60,260 bases of DNA from Actinomadura formosensis NBRC 14204. Its GTDB lineage: Bacteria > Actinomycetota > Actinomycetes > Streptosporangiales > Streptosporangiaceae. Positions within the stretch are counted from its first letter, which is position 1, and each line of letters starts with the position of its first letter. The notes under the pieces are model-generated. The model did no database searches. It saw nothing but the letters and a program-made list of their open reading frames with translations, and had not been told where the DNA came from. The stretch spans positions 1 through 60,260 of the forward strand of contig NZ_BCQQ01000030.1 in the NCBI RefSeq assembly GCF_001552155.1. The letters are read 5' to 3'. Both the position numbers and the translations under genes were made by a program. Of this stretch, positions 32,887 through 45,477 are shown piece after piece.

Positions 32887-33282
32887 ATGTGGATCGCTCC
32901 CGAACGCCGCAGTCTCAGCCGGTGGGTCGTGCCAGGGCTCGTCCTGGGCGCGGGTGTGGTGGTCGGGGCCGTGCTCGCCGCCGACGGACGGTCCGGGACG
33001 GCCCTCATCGCGCTCGCCGCGCTCATCGGATACGCGGGCTACCTCGCCTACCGGCGCAACGAGCCGGCACTGCCGGTCAGCGAGGGGTTCGGGTCCGGCA
33101 CCCGGGCCCGCGCGCACCTGCGCGCCGCCGCGATGACGGGCGACGTGCTGACGGTCGCGGTGGTCGGCGCGCTCGTCGTCCAGGCGCTGCGCGGCGCCGA
33201 CATCACCGCCTACGCGTGGCTCGCGGCCGTGGCCGGCGTGACCTACCTGCTGTCGGCCCTCGCCGGGGCCCGCAGCCTCTGA
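32887..33282 (+). CDS. Small membrane protein, unknown
   Basis: A 131-residue protein with about four hydrophobic segments (near 13-30, 37-54, 79-98 and 105-125) and a short loop rich in Arg and Gly (SGTRARAHLRAAA). No family is recognised. ATG 32887 is favoured over GTG 32881 because GGGGAGG lies 8 bases upstream. It is divergent from the AIM24 genes with only 67 bases between, so the two may share control. Confidence 0.7.
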   Translation: MWIAPERRSLSRWVVPGLVLGAGVVVGAVLAADGRSGTALIALAALIGYAGYLAYRRNEPALPVSEGFGSGTRARAHLRAAAMTGDVLTVAVVGALVVQALRGADITAYAWLAAVAGVTYLLSALAGARSL

Positions 33283-33395
33283 GACACCGCAACCACCGAG
33301 ACCGGGTGATGTCCCGCTGAGATCGCCGCTGCGGGCTCAGCAGCGGTCCGATGCCCTCTCGTGCGGCTCACCCCCGGAACGCCCGGCGGCGGCCC

Positions 33396-34220
33396 TCACG
33401 CGCGCGGGCCGCGCACGGCCAGGGTGACGATCGGCAGCTCGAACTCCCCTGCGGCCGTCTCGGGGGTGGCCCGCAGATGCTCCAGCACCCGGCCGAGGAC
33501 GGCTTCGCGCTCCGCGTCCTGCATGACGAGCAGGTGCGAGTGCGTCCCGATGGTCGCCACCATGGACTCCGCCGTCCGCCGCTGCCCGTGCGGGAACTCC
33601 GCCCGCTCGACCCCCGGGAACCATTCCGTCTCGGGCAGCGCCTTCGGCCGCCAGTTCAGGAACGACACGCTGCCGCACGCCGCCCGCTTCATCTCGGCGA
33701 CCCACGGCACCCGGTCGTCGTCGGTGTTCCACAGGCCGGCGAGAACACCGCCGTCCGCCAGTACCCGGTGGATCTCCGGCAGGGCGCGGTCGAGATCGAA
33801 CCAGTGCATCGCCTGCCCGACCACGACGGCGTCGACCGTCCCGTCCCCCAGCGGGATGCTCTCGGCGCTGCCCCCGGCCGCCCGCACCCCCGGTACCCGG
33901 CGCCGCAGTTCGTCCCGCATCGCCGCGTCGGGCTCGACCGCGACGACATCGGCCGCGTCCACGCCGTTCCTCAGCAGGACCTGCGTCAGTTTCCCGGTCC
34001 CGGCCGCCAGGTCCAGCACCCGCAGGGATCCGCGCCCCGCGACCGGCTCCAGCGCCCACCGCACCGCCGCGTCCGGATAGTCGGGCCGCTCCCGCGCGTA
34101 CGCCGCCGCGCTCCCCCCGAACGACGCCGCCCGCCGCGCCATCAGCTCCGGTTCGCTCCCCGGAAACGCATCCATCACACCGGCCAACCTTAGAGGGGCG
34201 AGGTCACGGTCAGCGGTCAT
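33396..34220 (-). CDS. Class I SAM-dependent methyltransferase
   Basis: A 274-residue Rossmann-fold methyltransferase with motif I VLDLAAGTGKLTQVLL (about 68-83), the acidic residue in VVAVEPDAAM, and motif post-I/II VDAVVVGQAMHWFDL. The MHWFDLDRALPEIHRVL region is typical of a ubiquinone/menaquinone-type or trans-aconitate-type group with unknown substrate. The start is uncertain: ATG 34220, ATG 34175 or a later one near ELMARRAASFGG all fit; no ribosome site decides it. Confidence 0.85.
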   Translation of the reverse strand: MTADRDLAPLRLAGVMDAFPGSEPELMARRAASFGGSAAAYARERPDYPDAAVRWALEPVAGRGSLRVLDLAAGTGKLTQVLLRNGVDAADVVAVEPDAAMRDELRRRVPGVRAAGGSAESIPLGDGTVDAVVVGQAMHWFDLDRALPEIHRVLADGGVLAGLWNTDDDRVPWVAEMKRAACGSVSFLNWRPKALPETEWFPGVERAEFPHGQRRTAESMVATIGTHSHLLVMQDAEREAVLGRVLEHLRATPETAAGEFELPIVTLAVRGPRA

Positions 34221-34332
34221 GGCGCGGCATGGAACCCACGCCGCGCTCGTCGAGCCGTCCTGGCGGGTCCGGTCTCGTCCAGCGGGACCCGGGAGGCCGC
34301 GCTCCCGGGCGGGACGCGGCCTCGTGCGGGTG

Positions 34333-34665
34333 TCAGACGTTGAAGCCGAGGGCGCGGAGCTGGTCGCGGCCGTCGTCGGTGATCTTGTCGGGGCCCCACG
34401 GGGGAAGCCAGACCCAGTTGATCTTGACGTCCTTGACGAGGCCCTCCAGGGCGCTGTGGGCCTGGTCCTCGATCACGTCGGTGAGCGGGCAGGCGGCGCT
34501 GGTGAGCGTCATGTCGATGGTGGCCACCTCGTCGTCGAGGTTGACGCCGTAGATCAGGCCGAGGTCGACGACGTTGATGCCGAGTTCGGGGTCGACGACG
34601 TCCTTCAGTGCCTCCAGGACCTCTTCCTCCTGGACGGACGTGTCTGTCGCGGGCGTATCGGTCAT
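34333..34665 (-). CDS. sufT: SufT-type Fe-S assembly protein (MIP18/DUF59)
   Basis: A 110-residue DUF59 protein with the core VLEALKDVVDPELGINVVDLGLIYG and the reactive cysteine in SAACPLTDVIEDQ, ending near NWVWLPPWGPDKIT. SufT helps mature Fe-S proteins at the end of the Suf pathway. It is the last suf gene: its ATG overlaps the sufU stop (ATGA) and GGAGAGG precedes it. No other suf gene follows, the next being a methyltransferase gene in the same orientation 112 bases on. Confidence 0.92.
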   Translation of the reverse strand: MTDTPATDTSVQEEEVLEALKDVVDPELGINVVDLGLIYGVNLDDEVATIDMTLTSAACPLTDVIEDQAHSALEGLVKDVKINWVWLPPWGPDKITDDGRDQLRALGFNV

Positions 34666-35120
34666 GATGCCTCTCCGAGTGCGCGGGCGGTCGCGTCCTT
34701 CCACGCCATCCAGGCGAGCAGGGCGCACTTGATCCTGGCGGGGTACTTGGAGACCCCGGCGAAGGCGACGGCGTCCTCAAGGACGTCCTCGTCCGGCTCG
34801 ATGTCCCGGCCGCGCGACTGCATCAGCGCCAGGAACTCCTCGCCGACGGCCATCGCCTCCTTCACTGACTTTCCGATGATCAGGTCGGACATCACCGAGG
34901 CGCTGGCCTGGCTGATCGAGCAGCCCATGGCGTCGTAGGAGACGTCGGCGACCGTGGCGTCCTGACCGTCGCCGTCCAGGTGGACGCGCAGCGTCACCTC
35001 GTCACCGCAGGTCGGATTGACGTGGTGCGCCTCGCCCTCGAACGGCTCCCGCAGCCCCTTGTGGAGGGGGTTGCGGTAATGGTCCAGGATGACCTCCTGG
35101 TACATCGCCTCCAACTGCAT
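34662..35120 (-). CDS. sufU: SufU, NifU-like Fe-S assembly protein
   Basis: SufU (152 aa) is the zinc-containing sulfur acceptor that takes persulfide from SufS in Gram-positive bacteria. The three metal ligands Cys38, Cys67 and Cys132 plus Asp40 are all present (PTCGDE, MGCSIS, RIKCALL), and it has the insertion between the second and third cysteine that separates SufU from IscU. It follows sufS by 43 bases and overlaps sufT. Confidence 0.95.
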   Translation of the reverse strand: MQLEAMYQEVILDHYRNPLHKGLREPFEGEAHHVNPTCGDEVTLRVHLDGDGQDATVADVSYDAMGCSISQASASVMSDLIIGKSVKEAMAVGEEFLALMQSRGRDIEPDEDVLEDAVAFAGVSKYPARIKCALLAWMAWKDATARALGEAS

Positions 35121-35163
35121 GTCGTCCCTTCCAAGCCTTTTCTCGCTACAACCCGGCCGTCGC

Positions 35164-37524
<2,361 letters not shown>

Positions 37525-37528
<4 letters not shown>

Positions 37529-38664
37529 CGTCGTCCCGCTCCCAGATCGAGCTCTTCTTCGATCGCCTCGCGCACCTTGTCCCGGACCTCGGCGACCTCG
37601 ATGCGCTCGACCAGCTGACCGAGGAAGCCCCGGACCACCATGCGGCGCGCCTCGTCGAAGGTGATGCCGCGCGCCTGGAGGTAGAACAGATGCTCGTCGT
37701 CCAGCCGCCCGGACGCCGAGGCGTGCCCCGCGCCGGCGACCTCGCCGGTGAGGATCTCCAGGTTCGGGACGGAGTCGACCCGCGTCCCGTCGGTCAGCAC
37801 CAGGTTGCGGTTCAGCTCGTAGGTGTCGGTGCCCTCCGCCTCCGCGCGGATGATCACGTCGCCGATCCACACGGCGTGCGCGTCCTGGTCCTGCAGGGCG
37901 CCGCGGTAGTCGACGCGGCTGCGGCAGTGCGGGACGGTGTGGTCGACGAGGAGGCGGTGCTCCAGGTGCTGGCCGCCGTCGACGAAGTACACCCCGTACA
38001 GCTCGGCGTCGCCGCCGGGCTCCGCGTAGGCGACGGACGGCGAGATCCGCACGACGTCGCCGCCGAGCGAGATGTTGTGCGAGACGAACCGGGCGTCGCG
38101 GCCGAGCCGGGCGTGCTGGTGGGAGACGTGGACGGCGTCGTCCGCCCAGTCCTGCAGGCTGATCACCGAGAGGCGGGCGCCGTCGCCGACGACGAACTCG
38201 ACGTTGTCGGCGTAGGTCGCCGAGCCGCGGTGCGCCAGCACGACGGTGGCCTCGGCGAACGGCTCCACCACGACGGTCGTGTGACCGTAGGCGGCGGCCG
38301 AGGCGTCCTCGCCGCGCAGCCGCAGCACGGTCGGCGCGGAGGCGACGGCCTCCTTCGGGACGGTCACGACCGTGGCCTCGGTGAAGGAGTTCCATGCCTG
38401 GGCGCTGACGCGGTCGGCGGGGACGTAGGCCCTGCCGAGGCGCGGGTCGTCGCGTCCGACGGTCTCGACGGTGACCTCCGGGGCCGCGTCGACCTCGACC
38501 AGCACCTTGCCGCCGTCCTCCGCGGTGCCCTTGTGCAGGCCGCGCAGGCGGCGCAGCGGGGTGAACCGCCACTCCTCCTCGCGGCCCGTGGGGACCTCGA
38601 AGTCGCCCACGTCGTAGGACGCCTTCTCGTGCAGCGTCGAGAGAGGCTTGGTGTCGAGCCCCAT
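37525..38664 (-). CDS. sufD: Fe-S assembly scaffold protein SufD
   Basis: SufD (379 aa) pairs with SufB and SufC to form the SufBC2D cluster scaffold. It has the C-terminal beta-helix pattern seen in SufB/SufD (VDYRGALQDQDAHAVWIGDV, ending FLGQLVERIEVAEVRDKV). SufD lacks the SufB catalytic cysteine, as expected. Its ATG overlaps the sufB stop (ATGA), and its stop overlaps the Rieske start. Confidence 0.95.
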
Positions 38665-40076
38665 CAGCCGACGGCTCCTTCCATCTGCAGCTCGATGAGC
38701 CGGTTCAGCTCAAGGGCGTACTCCATCGGCAGCTCCCGCGCGATGGGCTCGACGAACCCGCGCACGATCATCGCCATCGCCTCGTCCTCGGTGAGGCCGC
38801 GGCTCATCAGGTAGAACAGCTGCTGCTCCGACACCTTGGAGACGGTGGCCTCGTGGCCCATCTCCACGTCGTCCTCGCGGACGTCGACGTAGGGGTAGGT
38901 GTCGGACCGGCTGACCTGGTCGACCAGCAGCGCGTCGCACTTGACGGTGGACTTGCTGTGCTCGGCGCCCTCCTGGATCTGCACCAGCCCCCGGTAGGAC
39001 GTGCGGCCACCGCCGCGCGCCACCGACTTGGAGATGATGCTGCTGGAGGTGTTGGGCGCGGCGTGCACCATCTTGGCGCCGGCGTCCTGGTGCTGGCCCT
39101 CGCCCGCGAACGCGATCGACAGGGTCTCGCCCTTGGCGTGCTCGCCGAGCAGGTAGACGGCCGGGTACTTCATCGTGACCTTGGAGCCGATGTTGCCGTC
39201 CACCCACTCCATGGTGGCGCCCTCGTAGGCGACGGCGCGCTTGGTCACCAGGTTGTAGACGTTGTTCGACCAATTCTGGATCGTCGTGTAGCGGACGCGG
39301 GCGTCCTTCTTCACGATGATCTCGACGACCGCGGAGTGCAGCGAGTCCGACTTGTAGATCGGAGCGGTGCAGCCCTCGACGTAGTGGACGTAGGACCCCT
39401 CGTCGGCGATGATCAGGGTCCGCTCGAACTGGCCCATGTTCTCGGTGTTGATCCGGAAGTAGGCCTGGAGCGGGATCTCGACGTGCACGCCCGGCGGGAC
39501 GTAGACGAACGAGCCGCCCGACCACACCGTGGTGTTGAGCGCGGCGAACTTGTTGTCGCCGACCGGGATCACCGAGCCGAAGTACTCCTTGAAGATCTCC
39601 GGGTGCTCGCGCAGGCCGGTGTCGGTGTCGACGAAGATGACGCCCTTCTCCTCAAGGTCCTCGCGGATCTTGTGGTAGACGACCTCCGACTCGTACTGCG
39701 CGGCGACGCCGGCGATGAGGCGCTGCTTCTCCGCCTCGGGGATGCCGAGCCTGTCGTAGGTGTTCTTGATGTCCTCGGGGAGCTCCTCCCAGGACGCGGC
39801 CTGCTGCTCGGTGGAGCGCACGAAGTACTTGATGTTGTCGAAGTCGATGTCCGACAGGTCGGAGCCCCAGGTGGGCATCGGCTTCTTGCTGAACAGCCGC
39901 AGCCCCTTGAGGCGCAGGTCGAGCATCCACTCGGGCTCGTTCTTCCTGGCCGAGATGTCGCGGACGACGTCCTCGTTCAGGCCGCGGCGAGCCGAGGCAC
40001 CGGCCTCGTCGGAGTCGGCCCAGCCGAACTTGTACCTGTCGAGCCCCTCTAGTTCAGGGTGGGCTGCCGTAGTCAT
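38664..40076 (-). CDS. sufB: Fe-S assembly scaffold protein SufB
   Basis: SufB (470 aa), the main scaffold of the Suf system. Typical segments are [54 protein letters not shown] with the conserved cysteine, and [21 protein letters not shown] near the end. No intein is present, unlike SufB of M. tuberculosis. ATG overlaps the sufR stop, so translation of sufR and sufB is coupled. Confidence 0.96.
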   Translation of the reverse strand: MTTAAHPELEGLDRYKFGWADSDEAGASARRGLNEDVVRDISARKNEPEWMLDLRLKGLRLFSKKPMPTWGSDLSDIDFDNIKYFVRSTEQQAASWEELPEDIKNTYDRLGIPEAEKQRLIAGVAAQYESEVVYHKIREDLEEKGVIFVDTDTGLREHPEIFKEYFGSVIPVGDNKFAALNTTVWSGGSFVYVPPGVHVEIPLQAYFRINTENMGQFERTLIIADEGSYVHYVEGCTAPIYKSDSLHSAVVEIIVKKDARVRYTTIQNWSNNVYNLVTKRAVAYEGATMEWVDGNIGSKVTMKYPAVYLLGEHAKGETLSIAFAGEGQHQDAGAKMVHAAPNTSSSIISKSVARGGGRTSYRGLVQIQEGAEHSKSTVKCDALLVDQVSRSDTYPYVDVREDDVEMGHEATVSKVSEQQLFYLMSRGLTEDEAMAMIVRGFVEPIARELPMEYALELNRLIELQMEGAVG

Positions 40077-40924
40077 AGGGAGGTCCCTCCGGACTCCTCG
40101 TCACTGTTCTGTGTCTGTTCGGGGGACGCCGCCCCCGGGTCTCCCGCGTCCCCGCCGGGGGCGCCGCCCGCGGCGGGCTCGCCGGCCCCGTCCATCTCGC
40201 GCAGGGAGCGGGGACTGACGTGGGTGGTGCAGATCCCGTCGCCGTGGGCGATCGTGGCCAGCCGCTGGACGGGGGTGCCCAGCAGCCGGCTGAACGCCTC
40301 GGTCTCGGCCTCGCACAGCTGCGGGAACTCCGCGGCGACGTGCGCGACCGGGCAGTGGTGCTGGCACAACTGCTCGCCCCCGCCCGGCTGGGGCGCCTTC
40401 GCGGCGGCGGCCGCGTAGCCGTCGCCCGACAGCGCCTCGGCCAGCGTGCGGACCCGCTGCTGGGGCGGGGCGTCCTGCACGACGGGCCGGTACCGCCGCT
40501 CCAGGTCGGCGATCTGCCGCCGGGCGAACTCGGCGACCGCGTGGTCGCCGGCCGTGTCGGCGAGGAACCGCAGCGCGCCGGTCGCCAGGTCGTCGTAGGC
40601 GTGCACGAAGGCGCTGCGCCCGGCGTCGGTGATGGCGAACCACTTGGCCGGACGTCCCCGGCCGCGCCGGGTCTGCGGCACCCGTGCCTTGCGGACCTCG
40701 ATCATGCCCTCGGCCAGCAGCGCGTCCAGGTGCCGGCGGATCGCGGCCGGCGTGAGGCCGACGCGTTCCCCCAGCGCGGACGCCGTGACCGGGCCGTGCT
40801 CAAGGATCAGCCGGGCCACTCGCGCGCGTGTGTCGCGCTCGGCGTGACCGGCCCCTGACGGCACGCCGGAAGGCCGCGCGGAGGCGGCCTGGGCGGTCGT
40901 CTGACCCTTGCTCACGTATTTCAC
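40073..40924 (-). CDS. sufR: SufR, Fe-S cluster-sensing repressor of the suf operon
   Basis: SufR (283 aa) has an N-terminal DeoR/ArsR-like winged helix ([13 protein letters not shown]...[19 protein letters not shown] in part) and a C-terminal cluster-binding region with Cys187-x3-Cys191-x12-Cys204-x27-Cys232. In mycobacteria it binds a 4Fe-4S cluster and represses suf. GTG 40924 gives the family N-terminus (VKYVSKGQ); GTG 40984 and 40915 are alternatives. The start codon lies inside a SufR-type inverted repeat, which would mean autoregulation. Confidence 0.9.
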   Translation of the reverse strand: MKYVSKGQTTAQAASARPSGVPSGAGHAERDTRARVARLILEHGPVTASALGERVGLTPAAIRRHLDALLAEGMIEVRKARVPQTRRGRGRPAKWFAITDAGRSAFVHAYDDLATGALRFLADTAGDHAVAEFARRQIADLERRYRPVVQDAPPQQRVRTLAEALSGDGYAAAAAKAPQPGGGEQLCQHHCPVAHVAAEFPQLCEAETEAFSRLLGTPVQRLATIAHGDGICTTHVSPRSLREMDGAGEPAAGGAPGGDAGDPGAASPEQTQNSDEESGGTSL

Positions 40925-40935
40925 AACATCAGTGT
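40921..40935 (-). promoter_or_regulatory. SufR-type operator ACACT-N5-TGTGA at the sufR start
   Basis: On the minus strand the sequence is ACACT-GATGT-TGTGA, matching the motif reported, as I recall, for mycobacterial SufR. It overlaps the proposed GTG of sufR, so repressor binding would block the promoter or initiation. Match seen; binding inferred. Confidence 0.55.
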
Positions 40936-40984
40936 GCCGTAATTCCTTCCCCCGAAACACCGGATCGCCGATGTCGTAGCTCAC

Positions 40985-41003
40985 GCAGGTGAGCCTTACC
41001 TAA
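40985..41003 (-). promoter_or_regulatory. Iron box (IdeR/DtxR-type) upstream of the suf operon
   Basis: The minus strand reads TTAGGTAAGGCTCACCTGC, matching 15 of 19 bases of the IdeR consensus TTAGGTTAGGCTAACCTAA. It lies 61 bases before the sufR start. IdeR with Fe2+ usually represses such sites, so suf would rise on iron starvation. No idr/ideR gene is in the window. Confidence 0.6.
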
Positions 41004-41033
41004 CCCGGGGCCTGCGTCACCGGTGGTTCATCC

Positions 41034-41052
41034 GGCGGCCCCGGCGGCCGCC
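41034..41052 (-). terminator. Hairpin after arcC
   Basis: GGCGGCC (41034-41040), loop CCGGC, GGCCGCC (41046-41052): perfect 7-bp stem starting 6 bases past the arcC stop. No T-run. It probably separates arcABC transcription from the suf promoter. Confidence 0.45.
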
Positions 41053-41059
41053 CCGGCCG

Positions 41060-41995
41060 TTACAGCGTGCTCCTCAGCGGCCAGGTGGCGTTGGGGGTGA
41101 CGATCGTGCCGGCGGTGCCTTCGAGGATCTCGGCGCACTGGTCGAGCAGCCCGATCGCGGCCATGTCGCCGGTCCGCTCGACGAAGCCCGCCGCCGCCTC
41201 GGCCTTGGGGCCCATCGACCCGGCGGGGAAGTTCTCGGCCCGCAGTTCGAACGGGGTCGTGTGGGTGATCTCCTCCTGCTCCGGGGTGCCGAAGTTGCGC
41301 ATCACCCGGGGCACGTCGGTGAGGATGAGCAGCGCGTCCGCGTCCATGCTCTCGGCCAGGATGGACGCGGTGAGGTCCTTGTCGATGACCGCCTCGACGC
41401 CCTCCAGCCGCCCGACGTCGTTGCGGAACACCGGGATGCCGCCGCCGCCCGCGCAGACCACCACCGTCCCGAGCCGGACCAGCTCCCGGATCAGCCGCGT
41501 CTCGATCACCCGCTGCGGACGCGGGGACGGCACGACGCGGCGCCACCGGTCCCCGTCCTCGCGGACCGTCCAGCCGTACTCGGCGGCGAGCTTCTCGGCC
41601 TCCTCCCGGTCGTAGACCTGCCCGACGAACTTGGTCGGGTTCTCGAACGCCGGGTCCACCGCCGACACCAGCGTCTGGTTGACCATCGCCACCACCTGGC
41701 GGCCGGGCAGCGCGTTCTGCAGCGCCTGCAGCAGCCAGTAGCCGATCATCCCCTGGGTCTCGGCGCCGATGGTGTCCAGCGGGTAGGGCCGGGTCAGGTT
41801 CGGGTCGTTGACGCTCTCCAGCGACAGCACCCCGACCTGCGGCCCGTTCCCGTGCGTGATGATCAGCTCGTGCTTCTCGGCGAGCGGCGCCAGCGACCGG
41901 ACGGCCCGGTTCACATTGCCGCGCTGAAGCTCCGCGTCGGGCATTTCGCCCCGCCTGACCAGCGCGTTCCCTCCGAGCGCGACGACGACGCGCAT
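41060..41995 (-). CDS. arcC: Carbamate kinase ArcC
   Basis: The last enzyme of the arginine deiminase pathway: carbamoyl phosphate + ADP gives ATP + carbamate. The 311-aa protein has VALGGNALVRRGE at the start, ITHGNGPQVG, GAETQGMIGYWL, CAGGGGIPV and TGDMAAIGLLDQ, all typical of carbamate kinase. It lies 34 bases after arcB, so arcA-arcB-arcC form one unit. Arginine catabolism here yields ATP, ornithine, CO2 and ammonia. Confidence 0.95.
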   Translation of the reverse strand: MRVVVALGGNALVRRGEMPDAELQRGNVNRAVRSLAPLAEKHELIITHGNGPQVGVLSLESVNDPNLTRPYPLDTIGAETQGMIGYWLLQALQNALPGRQVVAMVNQTLVSAVDPAFENPTKFVGQVYDREEAEKLAAEYGWTVREDGDRWRRVVPSPRPQRVIETRLIRELVRLGTVVVCAGGGGIPVFRNDVGRLEGVEAVIDKDLTASILAESMDADALLILTDVPRVMRNFGTPEQEEITHTTPFELRAENFPAGSMGPKAEAAAGFVERTGDMAAIGLLDQCAEILEGTAGTIVTPNATWPLRSTL

Positions 41996-42029
41996 GCTGC
42001 CTCTCCCTGTTCCCTGCGACCGGCCCGGC

Positions 42030-43031
42030 TCAGCCGAGCGTCGCGACCATGACCGCCTTGATCGTGTGCATCCGGTTCTCGGCCTCGTCGAAGACGATGG
42101 AGGCCGCGGACTCGAACACCTCCTCGGTGACCTCCAGCGCCTCCAGACCGGTCTTGCGGTAGATCTCCTCTCCCACCGTGGTCTCCCTGTTATGGAAGGC
42201 GGGGAGGCAATGCATGAACTTGGTGTCCGGGTTGCCGGTGGCCTGCATGACCTCGGCGTTCACCTGGTAAGGCTTGAGCAGCGCTATGCGCTCGTCCCAC
42301 ACCTCCTTGGGCTCGCCCATCGACACCCACACGTCGGTGATGACGAAGTCGGCGCCTCGGACGCCTTCGGCGACGTCCTCGGTGAGGGTGATGTTCGCGC
42401 CGGTCTTGGCCGCGACCGCTCTGGACGGTTCGACCACCATCTCCTCGTTCGGCCAGAGGGTGCGCGGCGCGACGATGCGCACGTCCATGCCGAGCAGCGC
42501 ACCGGTGGCCACATAGGAGTGGCCCATGTTGTTGCGGGCGTCGCCCAGGTAGGCGTACGTGACGTCCTGCAAGGGCTTGCCGCTGTGCTCGCGCATGGTG
42601 AGCATGTCGGCGAGCATCTGCGTCGGATGCCATTCGTCGGTGAGACCGTTCCACACCGGGACGCCCGCGTACTCGGCCAGCTCTTCGACGAGCCTTTGAC
42701 TGGAACCCCTGTACTCGATGCCGTCGTACATCCGCCCCAGGACGCGTGCGGTGTCCTTCATCGACTCCTTATGGCCGATCTGCGTGCCGCTCGGGTCGAG
42801 GTAGGTGACATGGGCGCCCTGATCGTGCGCGGCGACCTCGAAGGCACAGCGCGTGCGGGTGGAGGTCTTCTCGAAGATCAGCGCGATGTTCCTGCCCGTC
42901 AGGGCCTGCCGTTCCGTGCCGGCGCGTTTGGCGGCCTTCAGCTCGGCCGCGAGGCCGAGCAGGTGCTCGAACTCCTCGGTCGTGAAGTCGAGTTCCTTGA
43001 GCAGGCTGCGTCCGCGCAGGTCGAGCATCAT
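42030..43031 (-). CDS. arcB: Ornithine carbamoyltransferase, catabolic (ArcB)
   Basis: Splits citrulline with phosphate into ornithine and carbamoyl phosphate in the arginine deiminase pathway. The 333-aa protein has the carbamoyl-phosphate motif [21 protein letters not shown], the ornithine-loop VWVSMGEP and the C-terminal [14 protein letters not shown]. Length and position between arcA and arcC favour the catabolic enzyme over ArgF. No arg biosynthetic genes are near. Confidence 0.95.
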   Translation of the reverse strand: MMLDLRGRSLLKELDFTTEEFEHLLGLAAELKAAKRAGTERQALTGRNIALIFEKTSTRTRCAFEVAAHDQGAHVTYLDPSGTQIGHKESMKDTARVLGRMYDGIEYRGSSQRLVEELAEYAGVPVWNGLTDEWHPTQMLADMLTMREHSGKPLQDVTYAYLGDARNNMGHSYVATGALLGMDVRIVAPRTLWPNEEMVVEPSRAVAAKTGANITLTEDVAEGVRGADFVITDVWVSMGEPKEVWDERIALLKPYQVNAEVMQATGNPDTKFMHCLPAFHNRETTVGEEIYRKTGLEALEVTEEVFESAASIVFDEAENRMHTIKAVMVATLG

Positions 43032-43055
43032 GTCGGTCTCCCGGGGTCGTGGTCG

Positions 43056-44297
43056 TCAGGCGTCGCGTACGAGCGGGCAGGTCATGCAGCGGGGACCGCC
43101 GCGCCCGCGGCCCAGCTCGCTGCCGCGAATGGTGATGACCTTGATCCCGTTCCGGCTCAGATGGTTGTTGCTCGTGGTGTTGCGCTCATAGGCGACAACG
43201 ACGCCGGGGGCCACGGCGAGGACGTTCGCGCCGTCGTCCCACTGCTCGCGCTCGGCGGCGAACACGTCCTGCGTCGGGATGAGGACCTTGATGTCGTCCA
43301 GGCCGAGCGCCGCGGCGATCGCGCGGTGCATGTCCTCCGGAGGATGATCTGTGATCTTCAGCTCTTTCTCGGTGTCGCCGGGCTCGATGGTGTAGGACGG
43401 CAGCATGCCCATCCCGGCGTAGGCGGTGAACACGCCGTGGTCGACCATCGTCATGACGGTGTCCAGGTGCATGAACGCCCGCTTCTGCGGCATCCGCAGC
43501 GCGACGATCCGGTCGCAGGAACCGGTGGCGAACATCGACTGCGCGAGCATCTCGACGGCCTGCGGCTGCGTCCGCTCGCTCATCCCGACCAGCACGGCGC
43601 CGTTCCCGATGACCAGGACGTCGCCGCCCTCCAGCGTCGCCGGGGCCATCGCCGTCCCGCTGTTCCAGACGTGGAAGCCGCCCTCCTCCGGCCGGCCGTA
43701 GCCGAAGGCGAACAGCGGATGCCACCGGTAGACGGCCTCCATGTGCACCGTCTCGCGCATCCGCGCCTTCTTGCGCATCGTGTTGATCGAGACGCCGTCG
43801 TAGACCCAGCAGGACGTGTCGCGGGTGAACAGGTGGTTCGGCAGCGGCGGCAGGATGAACCCGTCCAGGTCGATGAAGTGGAACGCGATGGACGCGGGCT
43901 CGGGCATCCGCTCGAGCATCTCCCGTTTGGTGATGCCGCCGATGAGGAACGAGCCAAGCTCCCGCACGTCCATGGAGTCGAAGCAGCCGCGGATCGCGTC
44001 GGCGGCGAGCGGGCCGAACCAGTGCGGGTCGACGACGGTGTCCAGGATGTGGCCGCGCGCCTCGGGGATCGCGATCGTCTCGCACAGCAGGTCGAGCAGC
44101 AGATGCGTCCGGACGCCCTCCGCCCGCAGCACGTCCTCGAACTCCTCGTGCTCCTCGATCGCCCGCCGGACCCACAGCACGTCGTCGAACAGCAGCCCGG
44201 CCGCGTTGGACGGGGTGAGCCGTTTCAGTGACAACTCCGGCCGGTGGAGCAGCACCTCCCGGAGCCGTCCGGCCTCCGAATCGACGTGGAACGGCAT
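43056..44297 (-). CDS. arcA: Arginine deiminase ArcA
   Basis: Converts arginine to citrulline and ammonia. The 413-aa protein has [16 protein letters not shown] with the catalytic Asp and Glu region, the [14 protein letters not shown] segment with the catalytic His, and the nucleophile Cys404 in [14 protein letters not shown] at the C-terminus. ATG 44297 follows GAGGAGGTGGGG. First gene of the arc operon; no ArgR- or FNR-like regulator or arginine/ornithine antiporter (arcD) lies nearby. Confidence 0.95.
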   Translation of the reverse strand: MPFHVDSEAGRLREVLLHRPELSLKRLTPSNAAGLLFDDVLWVRRAIEEHEEFEDVLRAEGVRTHLLLDLLCETIAIPEARGHILDTVVDPHWFGPLAADAIRGCFDSMDVRELGSFLIGGITKREMLERMPEPASIAFHFIDLDGFILPPLPNHLFTRDTSCWVYDGVSINTMRKKARMRETVHMEAVYRWHPLFAFGYGRPEEGGFHVWNSGTAMAPATLEGGDVLVIGNGAVLVGMSERTQPQAVEMLAQSMFATGSCDRIVALRMPQKRAFMHLDTVMTMVDHGVFTAYAGMGMLPSYTIEPGDTEKELKITDHPPEDMHRAIAAALGLDDIKVLIPTQDVFAAEREQWDDGANVLAVAPGVVVAYERNTTSNNHLSRNGIKVITIRGSELGRGRGGPRCMTCPLVRDA

Positions 44298-44513
44298 CCC
44301 CACCTCCTCGGGGCCCCGGCGACGGTGCCGGCACCCCAGGCCACCGGGGGCGTCCGGTGACAGATCGGGAATTCCCGCGCGCCCGGCGGGCGAAACTAGA
44401 TCGACTTCCCCTCGGACCCGGATCACATCCCGCCGGCGTCCCCCCGAAGGCTTTACCTCATCTTCACCTGGCGCACCTGCGGGACCCCGCGCGGAGCTGT
44501 CCCGCCGCGGTTC

Positions 44514-44519
44514 TAAACT
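44514..44519 (+). promoter_or_regulatory. -10 element for a probably leaderless ABC exporter mRNA
   Basis: TAAACT ends 7 bases before the ATG at 44527, with no ribosome site between. This is the standard layout for a leaderless actinobacterial transcript. No convincing -35. Confidence 0.4.
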
Positions 44520-44526
44520 CGTCATC

Positions 44527-45477
44527 ATGACACCCCCCGGAGACGGTGGCCGAGACAGCGCGGTCGAGCTGCGCTCGCTCGTCAAGCGCTACGGCGCGGC
44601 CGGCCACGAACGGCGGGCCGTGGACGGCCTGACGTTCAGTGCCGCCCGGGGCGCGGTCACCGCGCTGCTCGGCCCGAACGGCGCCGGCAAGACCACGACG
44701 ATCGAGATCTGCGAGGGCTTCCGGCGGGCCGACTCCGGCACCGTCCGCGTCCTCGGCCTCGACCCGGCCGCCGACGGGCGGGCGCTGAAGCCCAGGGTCG
44801 GCGTGATGCCGCAGTCCGGCGGCGTGCCGGGGACGGCCCGCGCGGGCGAGTTCCTGAAGCTCGTCGCCTCGTTCCACGCCACGCCGCTCGACACCTCCGC
44901 CCTGCTGGAGCGGCTCGGCCTCACCGAGCACGCCCGCACCCCGTTCCGGCGCATGTCGGGCGGGCAGCAGCAGCGGCTCTCCCTCGCCGTCGCCGTGGTC
45001 GGGCGTCCCGAGCTGGTCTTCCTGGACGAGCCCACCACCGGGCTCGATCCGCAGGCCAGGCACGCCACCTGGGAGCTGATCGAGGAACTGCGCGCCGCCG
45101 GCGTGTCGGTGGTTCTCACGACCCACAACATGGAGGAGGCCGAGCGCCTCTCCGACCGCGTCGTCATCGTCGACCACGGCAAGGTCGTCGCCGAGGGCGC
45201 CCCCGAGGAGCTGACCGGCGCCGAGCGGCAGCTGCGTTTCCGTGCCCGGCCCGGACTCGGCCTGGAGGAGCTGCTGGCGGCACTGCCCGCCGGGAGCGCC
45301 GCCAAGGAGTCGCCCGCCGGGCACTACCTGATCGAGGCGGACGTGCGGCCCGAACTGCTCGCCACCGTCACCGCCTGGTGCGCCTCGCACGGCGTCATGA
45401 CCGAGGACCTGCGGATCGAGCGCCGCACCCTGGAGGATGTCTTCCTGGAGCTGACCGGACGGGAGCTGCGCGCGTGA
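44527..45477 (+). CDS. ABC exporter ATPase subunit (DrrA-like)
   Basis: A 316-residue ABC ATPase of the multidrug (DrrA/CcmA) type: Walker [11 protein letters not shown], signature [15 protein letters not shown], Walker [15 protein letters not shown] and H-loop [10 protein letters not shown], followed by a C-terminal domain ending in [15 protein letters not shown], typical of DrrA-like proteins. It pairs with the permease whose GTG overlaps its stop. The substrate may be an antibiotic, lipid or heme-related compound; no biosynthetic genes are near. Confidence 0.9.
   Translation: MTPPGDGGRDSAVELRSLVKRYGAAGHERRAVDGLTFSAARGAVTALLGPNGAGKTTTIEICEGFRRADSGTVRVLGLDPAADGRALKPRVGVMPQSGGVPGTARAGEFLKLVASFHATPLDTSALLERLGLTEHARTPFRRMSGGQQQRLSLAVAVVGRPELVFLDEPTTGLDPQARHATWELIEELRAAGVSVVLTTHNMEEAERLSDRVVIVDHGKVVAEGAPEELTGAERQLRFRARPGLGLEELLAALPAGSAAKESPAGHYLIEADVRPELLATVTAWCASHGVMTEDLRIERRTLEDVFLELTGRELRA

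Noticed and set aside
34221..34332. A possible small gene between sufT and the methyltransferase
   Set aside because: Only short Pro/Arg-rich frames without ribosome site; treated as intergenic.
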